From GWE2-40-63 sp050179685 (GTDB lineage: Bacteria > Bacteroidota > Bacteroidia > Bacteroidales > SZUA-534): a DNA stretch of 64,000 nucleotides. The DNA lies in the NCBI GenBank assembly GCA_050179685.1, contig JBFXEW010000010.1, positions 1-64,000 of the forward strand, read 5' to 3'. The position numbers and the translations under genes were made by a program. Positions 15,929 to 23,820 of this stretch are shown here, in pieces. Position 1 is the first letter of the stretch, and each line of letters begins with the position of its first letter. The notes below the pieces were generated by a model, which saw only the letters and a program-made list of their open reading frames with translations, searched no databases and was not told the origin of the DNA.

Positions 15929-17314
15929 TTATTTCCCGATACAAAACTGGCTAAAAATATTTCCTAAGATTTCATCGGTCGAGATTTCATCGCCGGTAAT
16001 GCCGGCTAAAAAATGAATTACTTCGCGGATGTCCATGGCCAGAAAATCGTTGGTGATGCCTTTTTCCAGTCCGCTTAAGGCCCGTTGTAAAGATTCCAGA
16101 GCCTGGGTAAGTGCTTCGATATGCCGGAGGTTGGTTACTATTACTTCGTTATTCTCGAGTGCATCGCGGTAAGTGGCTTGGCCAATGGTTTCTAAAAGCA
16201 CATCGACCGATTGATTGTTGCGGGCCGACAGATTCACCTGGGCAAACAACAAGGGATGATTCAGCGGTTTTGTTTCGTTTTGCAACAAATCGATTTTATT
16301 ACGTACCAGAATCACCGTTTTATCACCAGCCCCCTTTTGAGCCAGCGATTCCAGTTCACTGATTATCTTAGCATCAGCATCGCGGGCATCGAACAAAGCC
16401 AAAACAATTTTAGCCTGATTTACTTTTTGATAAGTACGCTCAATTCCCAGACTCTCTATCGTATCGGTGGTATGCCGCAATCCTGCCGTGTCGATAAAGC
16501 GATAGGTAATTCCCGCATAATTAAACATATCTTCGATGGTGTCGCGGGTTGTGCCGGCTATTTCAGAAACAATGGCCTTATCTTCGTTCAGAATGGCATT
16601 TAACAAAGTCGATTTTCCAACATTGGGTTCACCAACAATGGCAACGGGAACACCATTTTTAATGGCATTTCCCAGCTCAAACGATTTAATGAGTCGTATA
16701 ATTACCTGCTCAATACTCAACAACAGTTTTTTCAGTTGTGTGCGGTCGGCAAACTCCACATCCTCCTCGCTAAAGTCGAGTTCCAGTTCAATCAGACTTA
16801 TGAATTGCAGCAGTTGAGCCCGCAAGGTAGCCAGTTCGTGCGAAAAACCTCCGCGCATCTGGTTCATGGCAATTTTATGAGCCGCTTCGCTTTGCGAGGC
16901 TATCAAATCAGCCACCGCTTCAGCCTGCGATAAATCCATTTTTCCATTCAGATAAGCTCTTTGCGTAAATTCTCCGGGTTGAGCCAGTTGCGCTCCGTTT
17001 TTTATAAGTAAATGAAGTATGGTTTGCTGAATATAAACCGAGCCATGACACGAAATCTCTACCATATCTTCGCCTGTGTAAGTATGAGGTTGCTTAAAAA
17101 CAGCCAGTAAAACCTCATCGATAAGTTGGTTGTTGTTACGTATTTCGCCAAAATGCAAGGTTTGGGTTGCTTGCTTGTGCAATGAAAAACCTTTTTTTCG
17201 CGAATAAAATATACGCGCTGCAATATTGAAGGCCTCGGGGCCCGTCAAGCGGATTAAAGATATAGCTCCGTTTCCGGGAGCTGTAGATATGGCACAAATG
17301 GTTTCTTCGCTCAT
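15929..17314 (-). CDS. mnmE: tRNA modification GTPase MnmE
   Basis: With MnmG it makes the 5-carboxymethylaminomethyl group on wobble uridine 34 of certain tRNAs. The 461-aa sequence has the N-terminal folate-binding domain (ICAISTAPGNGAISLIRL), a central helical domain, an inserted Ras-like GTPase with P-loop GEPNVGKST (about 226-234), the switch motif IAGTTRDT, DTAG (FIDTAGLRH) and NKID, and the essential C-terminal CIGK. All key residues are intact and the length is normal. It is divergent from kdsA across 168 bases. The gene is a clear chromosomal marker at the border of the accessory region. Confidence 0.98.
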   Translation of the reverse strand: MSEETICAISTAPGNGAISLIRLTGPEAFNIAARIFYSRKKGFSLHKQATQTLHFGEIRNNNQLIDEVLLAVFKQPHTYTGEDMVEISCHGSVYIQQTILHLLIKNGAQLAQPGEFTQRAYLNGKMDLSQAEAVADLIASQSEAAHKIAMNQMRGGFSHELATLRAQLLQFISLIELELDFSEEDVEFADRTQLKKLLLSIEQVIIRLIKSFELGNAIKNGVPVAIVGEPNVGKSTLLNAILNEDKAIVSEIAGTTRDTIEDMFNYAGITYRFIDTAGLRHTTDTIESLGIERTYQKVNQAKIVLALFDARDADAKIISELESLAQKGAGDKTVILVRNKIDLLQNETKPLNHPLLFAQVNLSARNNQSVDVLLETIGQATYRDALENNEVIVTNLRHIEALTQALESLQRALSGLEKGITNDFLAMDIREVIHFLAGITGDEISTDEILGNIFSQFCIGK

Positions 17315-17420
17315 GGCTACAAAATTTTATTCGGTAAAAATACACATAAAGCCTCAATAGTAAAACAAACCGTTAGAAATTGGCTTTCTGATAAATTATT
17401 TCGAACATTCACTTCAGGTA

Positions 17421-17454
17421 TTGCAAACTAGCGCCAATTTTTATATTATATTTG
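17421..17454 (+). promoter_or_regulatory. Promoter of kdsA
   Basis: TATATTTG at 17447-17454 is a perfect TAnnTTTG -7 element, with TTG at 17421-17423 as a possible -33 element 23 bases upstream. The kdsA ATG is at 17483. Confidence 0.55.
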
Positions 17455-17482
17455 AGCCAATATTTTGATAAAGTAACATAAA

Positions 17483-18301
17483 ATGATAACATCAATTCCT
17501 TTTATTAAGCATACTTCATCGGGAAATTTTTTCCTTTTGGCCGGCCCCTGTGTGGTTGAAAACGAAGCATTGGTTTTCGAAGTTGCCAAACGGGTTATTG
17601 AAATTACCAACGAACTGGAGATACCTTATGTATTTAAAGCATCGTATCGCAAAGCCAACCGGAGCAAAAAAGATTCGTTCAGCGGTATTGGCGATCAAAA
17701 AGCATTAGAAATTCTTCACAAAGTACGCTGTGACTTAAAAGTACCTGTGGTTAGCGATATTCACACAGCTGAAGAAGCCGCCATTGCTGCCGAAGTGGTC
17801 GATGTGTTACAAATTCCGGCTTTTTTATGCCGTCAAACTGATTTACTCGAAGCGGCAGCAAAAACAGGAAAAGTAGTAAATATTAAAAAAGGACAGTTTT
17901 TAGCGCCCGGAGCTATGCAATTTGCAGCTCAAAAAGTTATCGATGCGGGTAACCAAAGAGTGATGCTTACCGAACGGGGTACTACTTTTGGTTATCAGGA
18001 TTTATTAATCGATTACCGGGGAATTCCCGAGATGCAGCAAACCGGACTACCTGTAATTCTTGACATTACTCATTCGCTTCAACAACCCAATCAGACTTCA
18101 GGAGTTACCGGCGGCCGTCCCGACTTAATTGAAACGGTTGCGCGCGCAGGAATTGCTGTTGGTGTTGACGGAATCTTTATCGAAACTCATCCTGACCCGG
18201 CAAAAGCCTTATCGGATGGAGCGAACATGCTTAAACTCGATTACCTGAGAAATTTACTTGAAAAACTGGTTAAAATCAGAAAAACAATCAACCAAATTTA
18301 A
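17483..18301 (+). CDS. kdsA: 3-deoxy-8-phosphooctulonate synthase
   Basis: Condenses phosphoenolpyruvate with arabinose 5-phosphate to Kdo 8-phosphate, the first committed step to the Kdo of LPS inner core; cytosolic. The 272-aa sequence has the family hallmarks LLAGPCVVENE (about residues 17-27, PEP/metal site Cys), FKASYRKANRSKKDSFSG (substrate binding), LQIPAFLCRQTDLL, VNIKKGQFLAPGAM, a late DITHSLQQPNQTSGVTGG and IFIETHPDPAKALSDG with metal-binding His/Glu. The presence of Cys at the metal site suggests the metal-dependent class. It is followed by the SpoIIE phosphatase gene after 83 bases, with no terminator visible. Confidence 0.97.
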   Translation: MITSIPFIKHTSSGNFFLLAGPCVVENEALVFEVAKRVIEITNELEIPYVFKASYRKANRSKKDSFSGIGDQKALEILHKVRCDLKVPVVSDIHTAEEAAIAAEVVDVLQIPAFLCRQTDLLEAAAKTGKVVNIKKGQFLAPGAMQFAAQKVIDAGNQRVMLTERGTTFGYQDLLIDYRGIPEMQQTGLPVILDITHSLQQPNQTSGVTGGRPDLIETVARAGIAVGVDGIFIETHPDPAKALSDGANMLKLDYLRNLLEKLVKIRKTINQI

Positions 18302-18384
18302 CAATAAGTAATTCTTGTTTCTGATTTTTATTATATTTAGGCATCAAAATGTAAACATCGTACTTAATATTTTTAATTAATACT

Positions 18385-20424
18385 GTGAAAATTAATTCCA
18401 TATACAAACAATTGCTAATAAATATTGTGCTCCCGGTTATAATGGGACTAATTATATTAGCCATTTTTAGTTATCGGAATACAAGAACTATATTAAATAT
18501 AAACAACCATACCGAACGGGATTTCATTTACGAAGAAATAAAATCGTTTATTGAACTTGAGCTGGTGGCACTTTCCATTATTGAAGAGCCCATGGAGCAG
18601 CAAATGCGGGCTTATAGTAAAACCCTTATTGAACAGTATTTTAAAAACACCCAAAACATCGAAAATCTCGATTTACTTCAAATCCGTAAGGAATTGGAGA
18701 TGGATAGTGAGCTGTTCGACATATACGTTATAAACCGCGACGGTATAGTTGTAAACACTACGTTTAAAAAAGACCTCTATATAAATTTTTTCAGCTTTGG
18801 CGATGCACATAAAAACTACCTGCTCGACATTTTCGAAAACGAAATATTCGACAGTCCCCGGTTCTTTTTTGAACATAAAACCAAGCGTTACAAAAAATAT
18901 TGTTATCAGCCCACCTCCGACGGAAAGTATATTATCGAGATAGGCTTGTATTCAGCTCAGGCCGATAAAATTTATAATTATACCATTACACATCTGGATG
19001 AAATTCCACAAAAGAAACCCAACCTTACTTCGGTCGATATTTTCTTTTATGCCGATAAACCTTATCCCTTAAACTTAAAGCGCGAATTTATTCCGGCTCA
19101 CCTGCCTTTAATTGATGATTTACTGCATGGAAAAATGATAACTGTTGGACATGCTGAAAACGGAAGCAGCCATATAAATTACACCTACTTTTTTCTGAAA
19201 GATCAGGATCCTAAAATTTTTAGCGGTACCATTATCCGTATATCCAACGATCCGGCAAGTCAGGAGCAATTTATCCGGAAAGAAAAGCTAAAGATAAGCC
19301 TGGTATTACTTTTCAGTTTGCTATTGGTGTTCTTCTTAATTTACAATCGTGCCAAAGCCATAGTTTTTCCTATTTACGATTTGATTGACAAAACCAAAAT
19401 AATAGCCAACGGAAATTATCGGGAGCGGGTTAATGAAGAAGGCCACAATGAGATTGCAACACTCTCAAAAAACTTCAATAAAATGGTTAATAATATTGAA
19501 GAACGGAATAATGAGATTGAGGAGCAATCGGAATTTTTATATCAGGTAAACCGAAAATTAAATGAGGCTTACAAATTACTCGACCACCAGAAAAATCTGC
19601 TCGAAAATAAACAGGATGATTTAACGGCCAGCTTAAATTATGCACATCGGATTCAGGAATCGCTGCTTCCGGCTCCCGAAGAGTTTACCGAGCTTTTCCC
19701 CGAGTCGTTTGTTTATATTTTACCGCGCGATATTGTAAGTGGTGATTTTTACTGGTACTCAAAAATAAACAACCAGATAGTGGTAGTAGCTTCCGACTGC
19801 ACAGGCCATGGAGTTCCGGGGGCTTTTATGAGCATGATTGGAATGACCATACTGCATCACCTGGTAAATTATGAATACATTACCGATCCGGCGCTAATAT
19901 TGTCGCGGCTCGACATTGAAATTAACGATTTGCTGGTTTATAAAAACCATCACGAACAGCGATTCGAAGGTATGGATGCTTCAGTATGTACTATTGATCT
20001 GGATACCAACGAAATGAAATTCGCCAGTGCCCAACGACCCATCATGCTGCTTCGCGACGGCAAAGCCATAACTTTTAAAGGAAGTATCTACCCCATTGGT
20101 GAATATTACGATAACATTCAAAAAATATTTGCCAATACCACCATACCTTTACTTGAGAACGATTCAGTTTACATGTTCTCCGATGGTTACACTTCGCAAT
20201 TTAACGAAACAGGCGAAAAGAAATTCAACTTTGGCCGTTTCCGTCAACTTTTAACCGACATTAACAGACGTCCTTTAAAAGAGCAACCCGTAATTATTCA
20301 ACGAACGTTTGAAGCCTGGAAAGGAAACAGCGAACAGATTGACGACATTTTAATTGTTGGATTTAAGTACAACAAGTCGAAGCACAAAAAAACCTATTCG
20401 GCCAAAGATTTATTGGAAGATTAA
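18385..20424 (+). CDS. Membrane HAMP-SpoIIE (PP2C-type) phosphatase
   Basis: A sensor phosphatase that dephosphorylates STAS-type regulatory proteins in partner-switching signalling. The 679-aa protein begins with a GTG codon at 18385. Layout: TM helix about residues 9-27, extracytoplasmic sensor region to about 305, TM helix about 306-325, HAMP about 326-380, a coiled-coil to about 445, and a SpoIIE/PP2C phosphatase domain about 450-660. Metal-binding sites are visible in VSGDFYWYS, VVASDCTGHGVPGAFMSM and MFSDGYTSQF, with a late EQIDDILIVGFKY. The architecture resembles SiaA of Pseudomonas, and a SiaC-type protein is present at 59292-59669. Not a sporulation gene despite the domain name. Confidence 0.93.
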   Translation: MKINSIYKQLLINIVLPVIMGLIILAIFSYRNTRTILNINNHTERDFIYEEIKSFIELELVALSIIEEPMEQQMRAYSKTLIEQYFKNTQNIENLDLLQIRKELEMDSELFDIYVINRDGIVVNTTFKKDLYINFFSFGDAHKNYLLDIFENEIFDSPRFFFEHKTKRYKKYCYQPTSDGKYIIEIGLYSAQADKIYNYTITHLDEIPQKKPNLTSVDIFFYADKPYPLNLKREFIPAHLPLIDDLLHGKMITVGHAENGSSHINYTYFFLKDQDPKIFSGTIIRISNDPASQEQFIRKEKLKISLVLLFSLLLVFFLIYNRAKAIVFPIYDLIDKTKIIANGNYRERVNEEGHNEIATLSKNFNKMVNNIEERNNEIEEQSEFLYQVNRKLNEAYKLLDHQKNLLENKQDDLTASLNYAHRIQESLLPAPEEFTELFPESFVYILPRDIVSGDFYWYSKINNQIVVVASDCTGHGVPGAFMSMIGMTILHHLVNYEYITDPALILSRLDIEINDLLVYKNHHEQRFEGMDASVCTIDLDTNEMKFASAQRPIMLLRDGKAITFKGSIYPIGEYYDNIQKIFANTTIPLLENDSVYMFSDGYTSQFNETGEKKFNFGRFRQLLTDINRRPLKEQPVIIQRTFEAWKGNSEQIDDILIVGFKYNKSKHKKTYSAKDLLED

Positions 20425-20513
20425 ACACAACTGCAATTTCAGCTTAATTCGAATTAATGTTGCTTAAAAGGAAGCATTTTAGCATCTGTAGTTTGCATTA
20501 GGCATAAAAAAAC

Positions 20514-20546
20514 AAAACACCCGACAGATAAATCTGCGAGTGTTTT
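20514..20546 (+). terminator. Terminator-like hairpin after the SpoIIE gene
   Basis: Stem AAAACAC-CG-CAGAT / ATCTG-CG-GTGTTTT with one mismatch and one bulge and a two-base loop. It lies 90 bases after the phosphatase stop codon. Bidirectional in form: the best T-run lies on the minus strand. Confidence 0.5.
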
Positions 20547-20812
20547 GCAACCATTAACCCATGAAAAAAATACCTGTTATCAGGCAATATAAAAGACTTT
20601 AAATCTACAATTTCAATAGCAAAAGAATCAATTTCTTATAAAAACCATCTGGTATTTTAAAATAAAGAAATTAATAATTAAAAGAACCTAATTTACTGGT
20701 TTTGTATTACTATAATTTTAGAAATACACGTACAAATTTATAAAAAATTATGAATTCCAATACTCTTTTAATCAAAAAAAATAGTTAATCGACCAATCTA
20801 AAAGCTTCATTT

Positions 20813-20843
20813 TTTGAACAGCCTGTTAATTTTAGTATACTTG
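20813..20843 (+). promoter_or_regulatory. Promoter of xseB
   Basis: TTTG at 20813-20816 and TATACTTG at 20836-20843 (one mismatch to TAnnTTTG) are separated by 19 bases. This puts the transcript start near 20850 and rules out a TTG start at 20846, which supports the ATG at 20867. Confidence 0.65.
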
Positions 20844-20866
20844 CATTGAATTTAAGTAAGACAAAA

Positions 20867-21061
20867 ATGAGTCAGAAGTTTTCATACGAAAAAGCCGTTG
20901 CTGAGATAGAATCGATAATTGAGGAGATTGAAACCCAAACACTGAATGTGGATGAGCTTTCGAGCAAGGTAAAAAAAGTTGCTCAACTAATTAAAAATTG
21001 CAAACAAAAACTAAGCGACACCAAATTGGAAGTAGATAATTTATTAAACGAAATAGATTAA
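20867..21061 (+). CDS. xseB: Exodeoxyribonuclease VII small subunit
   Basis: Small regulatory subunit that coats and controls the XseA nuclease, which degrades single-stranded DNA. The 64-aa sequence is one long helical hairpin: FSYEKAVAEIESIIEEIET, then VDELSSKVKKVAQLIKNC and KLSDTKLEVDNLL, all typical. Chosen start is the ATG at 20867. The gene stands alone here; its usual partner xseA is not directly upstream, so the large subunit must be encoded elsewhere. A 199-base gap with a promoter separates it from the acyl-CoA ligase gene. Confidence 0.9.
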   Translation: MSQKFSYEKAVAEIESIIEEIETQTLNVDELSSKVKKVAQLIKNCKQKLSDTKLEVDNLLNEID

Positions 21062-21260
21062 TTCCATAGAAAACTGTTCTTTCCTAAAAAAATCTTTTCA
21101 CCAACCAATAAAACGCATTTTATTAAAGTAGAATAAATTAGCCATACTAACACACAGGTGTTAATCTAATTATTGCGATAATATTTTTTATTTCGATCGA
21201 AAAACATATTTTTGAACATATTTGTTTGAAGCAAAAATAGTAGTAACCAACTTAAAGGGT

Positions 21261-22892
21261 ATGTTAACTTTTGTAGAGTTCATTGAAAACAGCATCAAAA
21301 AACATTGGGACCTGCAGGCTTTAGCTGATTATCAGGAGGGAAGCATCAGCTATAAAGAGGCCGCAGAACGAATTAAAAAAATTCACTATGTTATTGAAAA
21401 ACTTGGCCTGAAGCCAGGAGACAAAGTGGCCCAAATTGGGCGAAATAATTCAAACTGGGCCGTTACATTTTTGGGCACCATATCGTACGGTACGGTAAGT
21501 GTACCGCTATTACAGGATTTTCCGGCAGGCGATATTGAAAATACCGTTAATCACTCCGATTCGGTACTTATGTTTCTGTCGGACTATATTTTTGAAAAAC
21601 TGGATGTTGAAAAATTCCCAAACATTCGCGGGTTTATTTCACTCGATTCCTACGAAGTTTTGTACGAAAGAGATAGCGATGTTTCAAAATACTTAAATGA
21701 AAGCAACGCATTAAAACTGGATTTAACTCCTGAAACTTTCAGTCTGAATAAACAGCCTCACGATGCCCTGGCTTCCATCTCATATACTTCAGGAACATCG
21801 GGCTTATCAAAAGGGGTTATGCTAAGCCATGGAAATTTTGCCACAAACATTGAATTTGGCTTTGATGTAATGGATTTGCGTCCCGGCGATAAGATTGTTT
21901 CTTTCCTTCCCTTAGCTCATGCCTACGGATTGGCTTTTGAGTTACTGGTTGAGTTTGTTATGGGCTGCCACATTACTTTTTTAGGAAAAATTCCTTCGCC
22001 ACAGGTTATCTTACAGGCGTTTAAAGAGATAAAACCACGATTGGTTGTATTGGTTCCTTTAATTATCGAAAAAGTTTATCGCAATAAGGTAAAACCAGCT
22101 ATCAGCAGTGGCTTACCACATATTCTGCTGGGAATTCCTTTACTGAAAAAATTGGTTCACAATAAGGTTAAAAAGAGCCTTGAAGAAGCCTTTGGTGGTA
22201 ATTTTATCGAAGTAATTATTGGTGGAGCTGCGCTTAACAAAGAAGTTGAAAGTTTCTTAAAAAAAATCGGATTCAAATATACGGTGGGTTATGGCATGAC
22301 CGAATGTGCTCCAATTATAAGTTATGCGCCCTGGGATAAAGCCAAAAAGTTTAGCTGTGGTTATCCTATTCGCCAGTGTAAAGTTAAAATTGATTCACCC
22401 GACCCCGAAATGATTGAAGGTGAAATAATGGTAAAAGGTTCGCAGGTAATGCTGGGTTACTACAAAAATGCTACAGCTACCAGCGAAACCATCGACGAAG
22501 ATGGCTGGTTAAAAACCGGCGATTTGGGTGTAATGGACAAAAATGGTTTTATTACCATTAAAGGACGTAGCAAAAATATGATTCTGGGAGCTTCGGGACA
22601 AAATATTTATCCTGAAGAAATTGAAGCCCGTATAAACAGCCTGCCTTATGTAATTGAATCGTTGGTAGTTGAAAAACAAGGTAAATTGCACGCCTTAATA
22701 GTTCCCGATTTTGAAAAAGCTGAACTCGACGGACTTTCAAAAGAAAACATGCAGGCTGAGTTCGAAAAGAGTCAAAAACAACTAAACGGGCAGATGCCCA
22801 ATTACATGAGCATAGCCCGGGTCGAAATTCAGGACGAGGAATTTGTGAAAACGCCAAAGAAAAGCATCAAACGGTATTTATATACAAACTAA
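21261..22892 (+). CDS. AMP-binding acyl-CoA ligase
   Basis: Adenylate-forming enzyme of the long-chain acyl-CoA synthetase group. The 543-aa sequence has the P-loop ISYTSGTSGLSKGVMLSHGNF (about residues 180-200, only part quoted in families), the motif YGMTECAPIISYA, the hinge-preceding KTGDLGVMDKNGFI, and the C-terminal GRSKNMILGASGQNIYPEE with an ending lysine region KTPKKSIKRYLY. The start is placed at the ATG 21261; an upstream TTG at 21222 is in frame but lies just after a perfect -7 element TATTTTTG (21207-21214), so it would be too close to the transcript start. Sequence and size do not reveal chain-length preference. Confidence 0.9.
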   Translation: MLTFVEFIENSIKKHWDLQALADYQEGSISYKEAAERIKKIHYVIEKLGLKPGDKVAQIGRNNSNWAVTFLGTISYGTVSVPLLQDFPAGDIENTVNHSDSVLMFLSDYIFEKLDVEKFPNIRGFISLDSYEVLYERDSDVSKYLNESNALKLDLTPETFSLNKQPHDALASISYTSGTSGLSKGVMLSHGNFATNIEFGFDVMDLRPGDKIVSFLPLAHAYGLAFELLVEFVMGCHITFLGKIPSPQVILQAFKEIKPRLVVLVPLIIEKVYRNKVKPAISSGLPHILLGIPLLKKLVHNKVKKSLEEAFGGNFIEVIIGGAALNKEVESFLKKIGFKYTVGYGMTECAPIISYAPWDKAKKFSCGYPIRQCKVKIDSPDPEMIEGEIMVKGSQVMLGYYKNATATSETIDEDGWLKTGDLGVMDKNGFITIKGRSKNMILGASGQNIYPEEIEARINSLPYVIESLVVEKQGKLHALIVPDFEKAELDGLSKENMQAEFEKSQKQLNGQMPNYMSIARVEIQDEEFVKTPKKSIKRYLYTN

Positions 22893-22900
22893 GTAGTTAA

Positions 22901-22936
22901 AAAAGGAGCTGAACAGAAAATCAGCTCTTTTTTTTT
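22901..22936 (+). terminator. Intrinsic terminator after acyl-CoA ligase
   Basis: Stem GAGCTGA (22906-22912) / TCAGCTC (22921-22927), loop of 8 bases, followed by nine T's (22928-22936). It ends the ligase transcript. Confidence 0.9.
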
Positions 22937-23067
22937 GCTATTTAACTCGGCTACTTTAACATACACAAAAAGCACAACAAACTTACTACTCAATCGTTTT
23001 ACAATAAATTAAATATTTTAGGTATAAAATAGTGGCATCAGCTATTTTTTAATTAAATTGTGTTGCT

Positions 23068-23075
23068 TACTTTTG
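23068..23075 (+). promoter_or_regulatory. -7 promoter element of the next gene
   Basis: TACTTTTG matches TAnnTTTG perfectly, 21 bases upstream of the ATG at 23097. No clear -33 TTTG at the standard spacing was seen. Confidence 0.5.
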
Positions 23076-23096
23076 AACTATAAATTATTCTAAGTT

Positions 23097-23771
23097 ATGG
23101 TAAATTCAGAGCTTTTTCCGGTGCAGGTTTTGTTTTTAAGAGCTCCCAAAAAAGTACACATTCAGGAAATATTAGCTGTATTGTTAAAAGATTTAACTGT
23201 CCGAAGGATTCTAAAAGTAGTCAAGCTCGACAGTTTTCCGAATACCCGGTCAAAGAAAACACAACGCTATTCAATGATATATAAAGGCCTTAACTACGAA
23301 GGGTATGAACCACAACCTTTTGAAAAAGCTTTTTTAATTCCTTTAGCTGAAATAAACCAGGTACAAACTAAAATACTAACCAATTTTGTATTAAAAAAAC
23401 ACAGTTATCCCAGTGCCTTTATTACTGAGAATATTTTAAAACCCCTGAAAAAAGAAGGTTATATTAAAACCTCTTTGGGCGGGGCAAAAGCTACTTCAAA
23501 AGCCAAACCCATTATTGACGAAGTTAATCTGTTTTTAAATCAACAGCAGGAAAAACTAACCTCTCTTTTAAATGGCGAAGCAAAAGATTTTATGGATGCT
23601 GTAATTGAAACAGGCAGTTATCTTTTTATTTTAGAATACCTGGCACCTGAATTATTTGAAGACATTAAAAAGAAAATAAGAAATCTGGCCAAATCGTATG
23701 GCGGAGGTGAATTTGAGCTTACCCCGTTTTACGAGGCTTTAAATCTTGATTTAAGTTACTTCCACGAATAA
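23097..23771 (+). CDS. Uncharacterised conserved-type cytoplasmic protein
   Basis: A 224-aa soluble protein with no signal peptide, no membrane segment and no family I recognise. It is mixed alpha/beta and rich in lysine. The N-terminal part (VQVLFLRAPKKVHIQEILAV) and the C-terminal helices (FILEYLAPELFEDIKKKIR) look well structured. It has its own promoter element and terminator, so it is a single-gene unit between two acyl-CoA ligase genes; functional linkage with them is not supported by sequence. Confidence 0.7.
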   Translation: MVNSELFPVQVLFLRAPKKVHIQEILAVLLKDLTVRRILKVVKLDSFPNTRSKKTQRYSMIYKGLNYEGYEPQPFEKAFLIPLAEINQVQTKILTNFVLKKHSYPSAFITENILKPLKKEGYIKTSLGGAKATSKAKPIIDEVNLFLNQQQEKLTSLLNGEAKDFMDAVIETGSYLFILEYLAPELFEDIKKKIRNLAKSYGGGEFELTPFYEALNLDLSYFHE

Positions 23772-23802
23772 AAAAAAGCAGGCTATAAACCTGCTTTTTT
23801 TT
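23771..23802. terminator. Bidirectional terminator between convergent genes
   Basis: GCAGG (23778-23782) / CCTGC (23790-23794) with A-run on the left and T-run on the right, serving the 23097 gene on the plus strand and the 23821 ligase on the minus strand. Confidence 0.88.
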
Positions 23803-23820
23803 CAGCTTATTCCTGCTGTA

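Larger units (their letters stand above)
20425..20866. other. Gene-poor stretch with a hairpin and a tiny open frame
   Basis: This 442-base gap holds a stem-loop at 20514-20546 (AAAACAC and CAGAT pairing with ATCTG and GTGTTTT, two small defects, loop AA) that is T-rich on its 3' side on the minus strand and has a short T-run on the plus strand, so it could end transcription either way. Right after it is a 13-codon frame (20561-20602) beginning MKKIPVIRQYKRL. The rest is AT-rich with the xseB promoter at its end. Confidence 0.5.

Noticed and set aside
18385..20424. SpoIIE domain as sign of sporulation
   Set aside because: In Gram-negative Bacteroidota this domain is a general PP2C-type signalling phosphatase; no sporulation genes are present.
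21222..21260. TTG start extending the acyl-CoA ligase
   Set aside because: It is only about 8 bases after a perfect -7 element; the ATG at 21261 gives a normal N-terminus.
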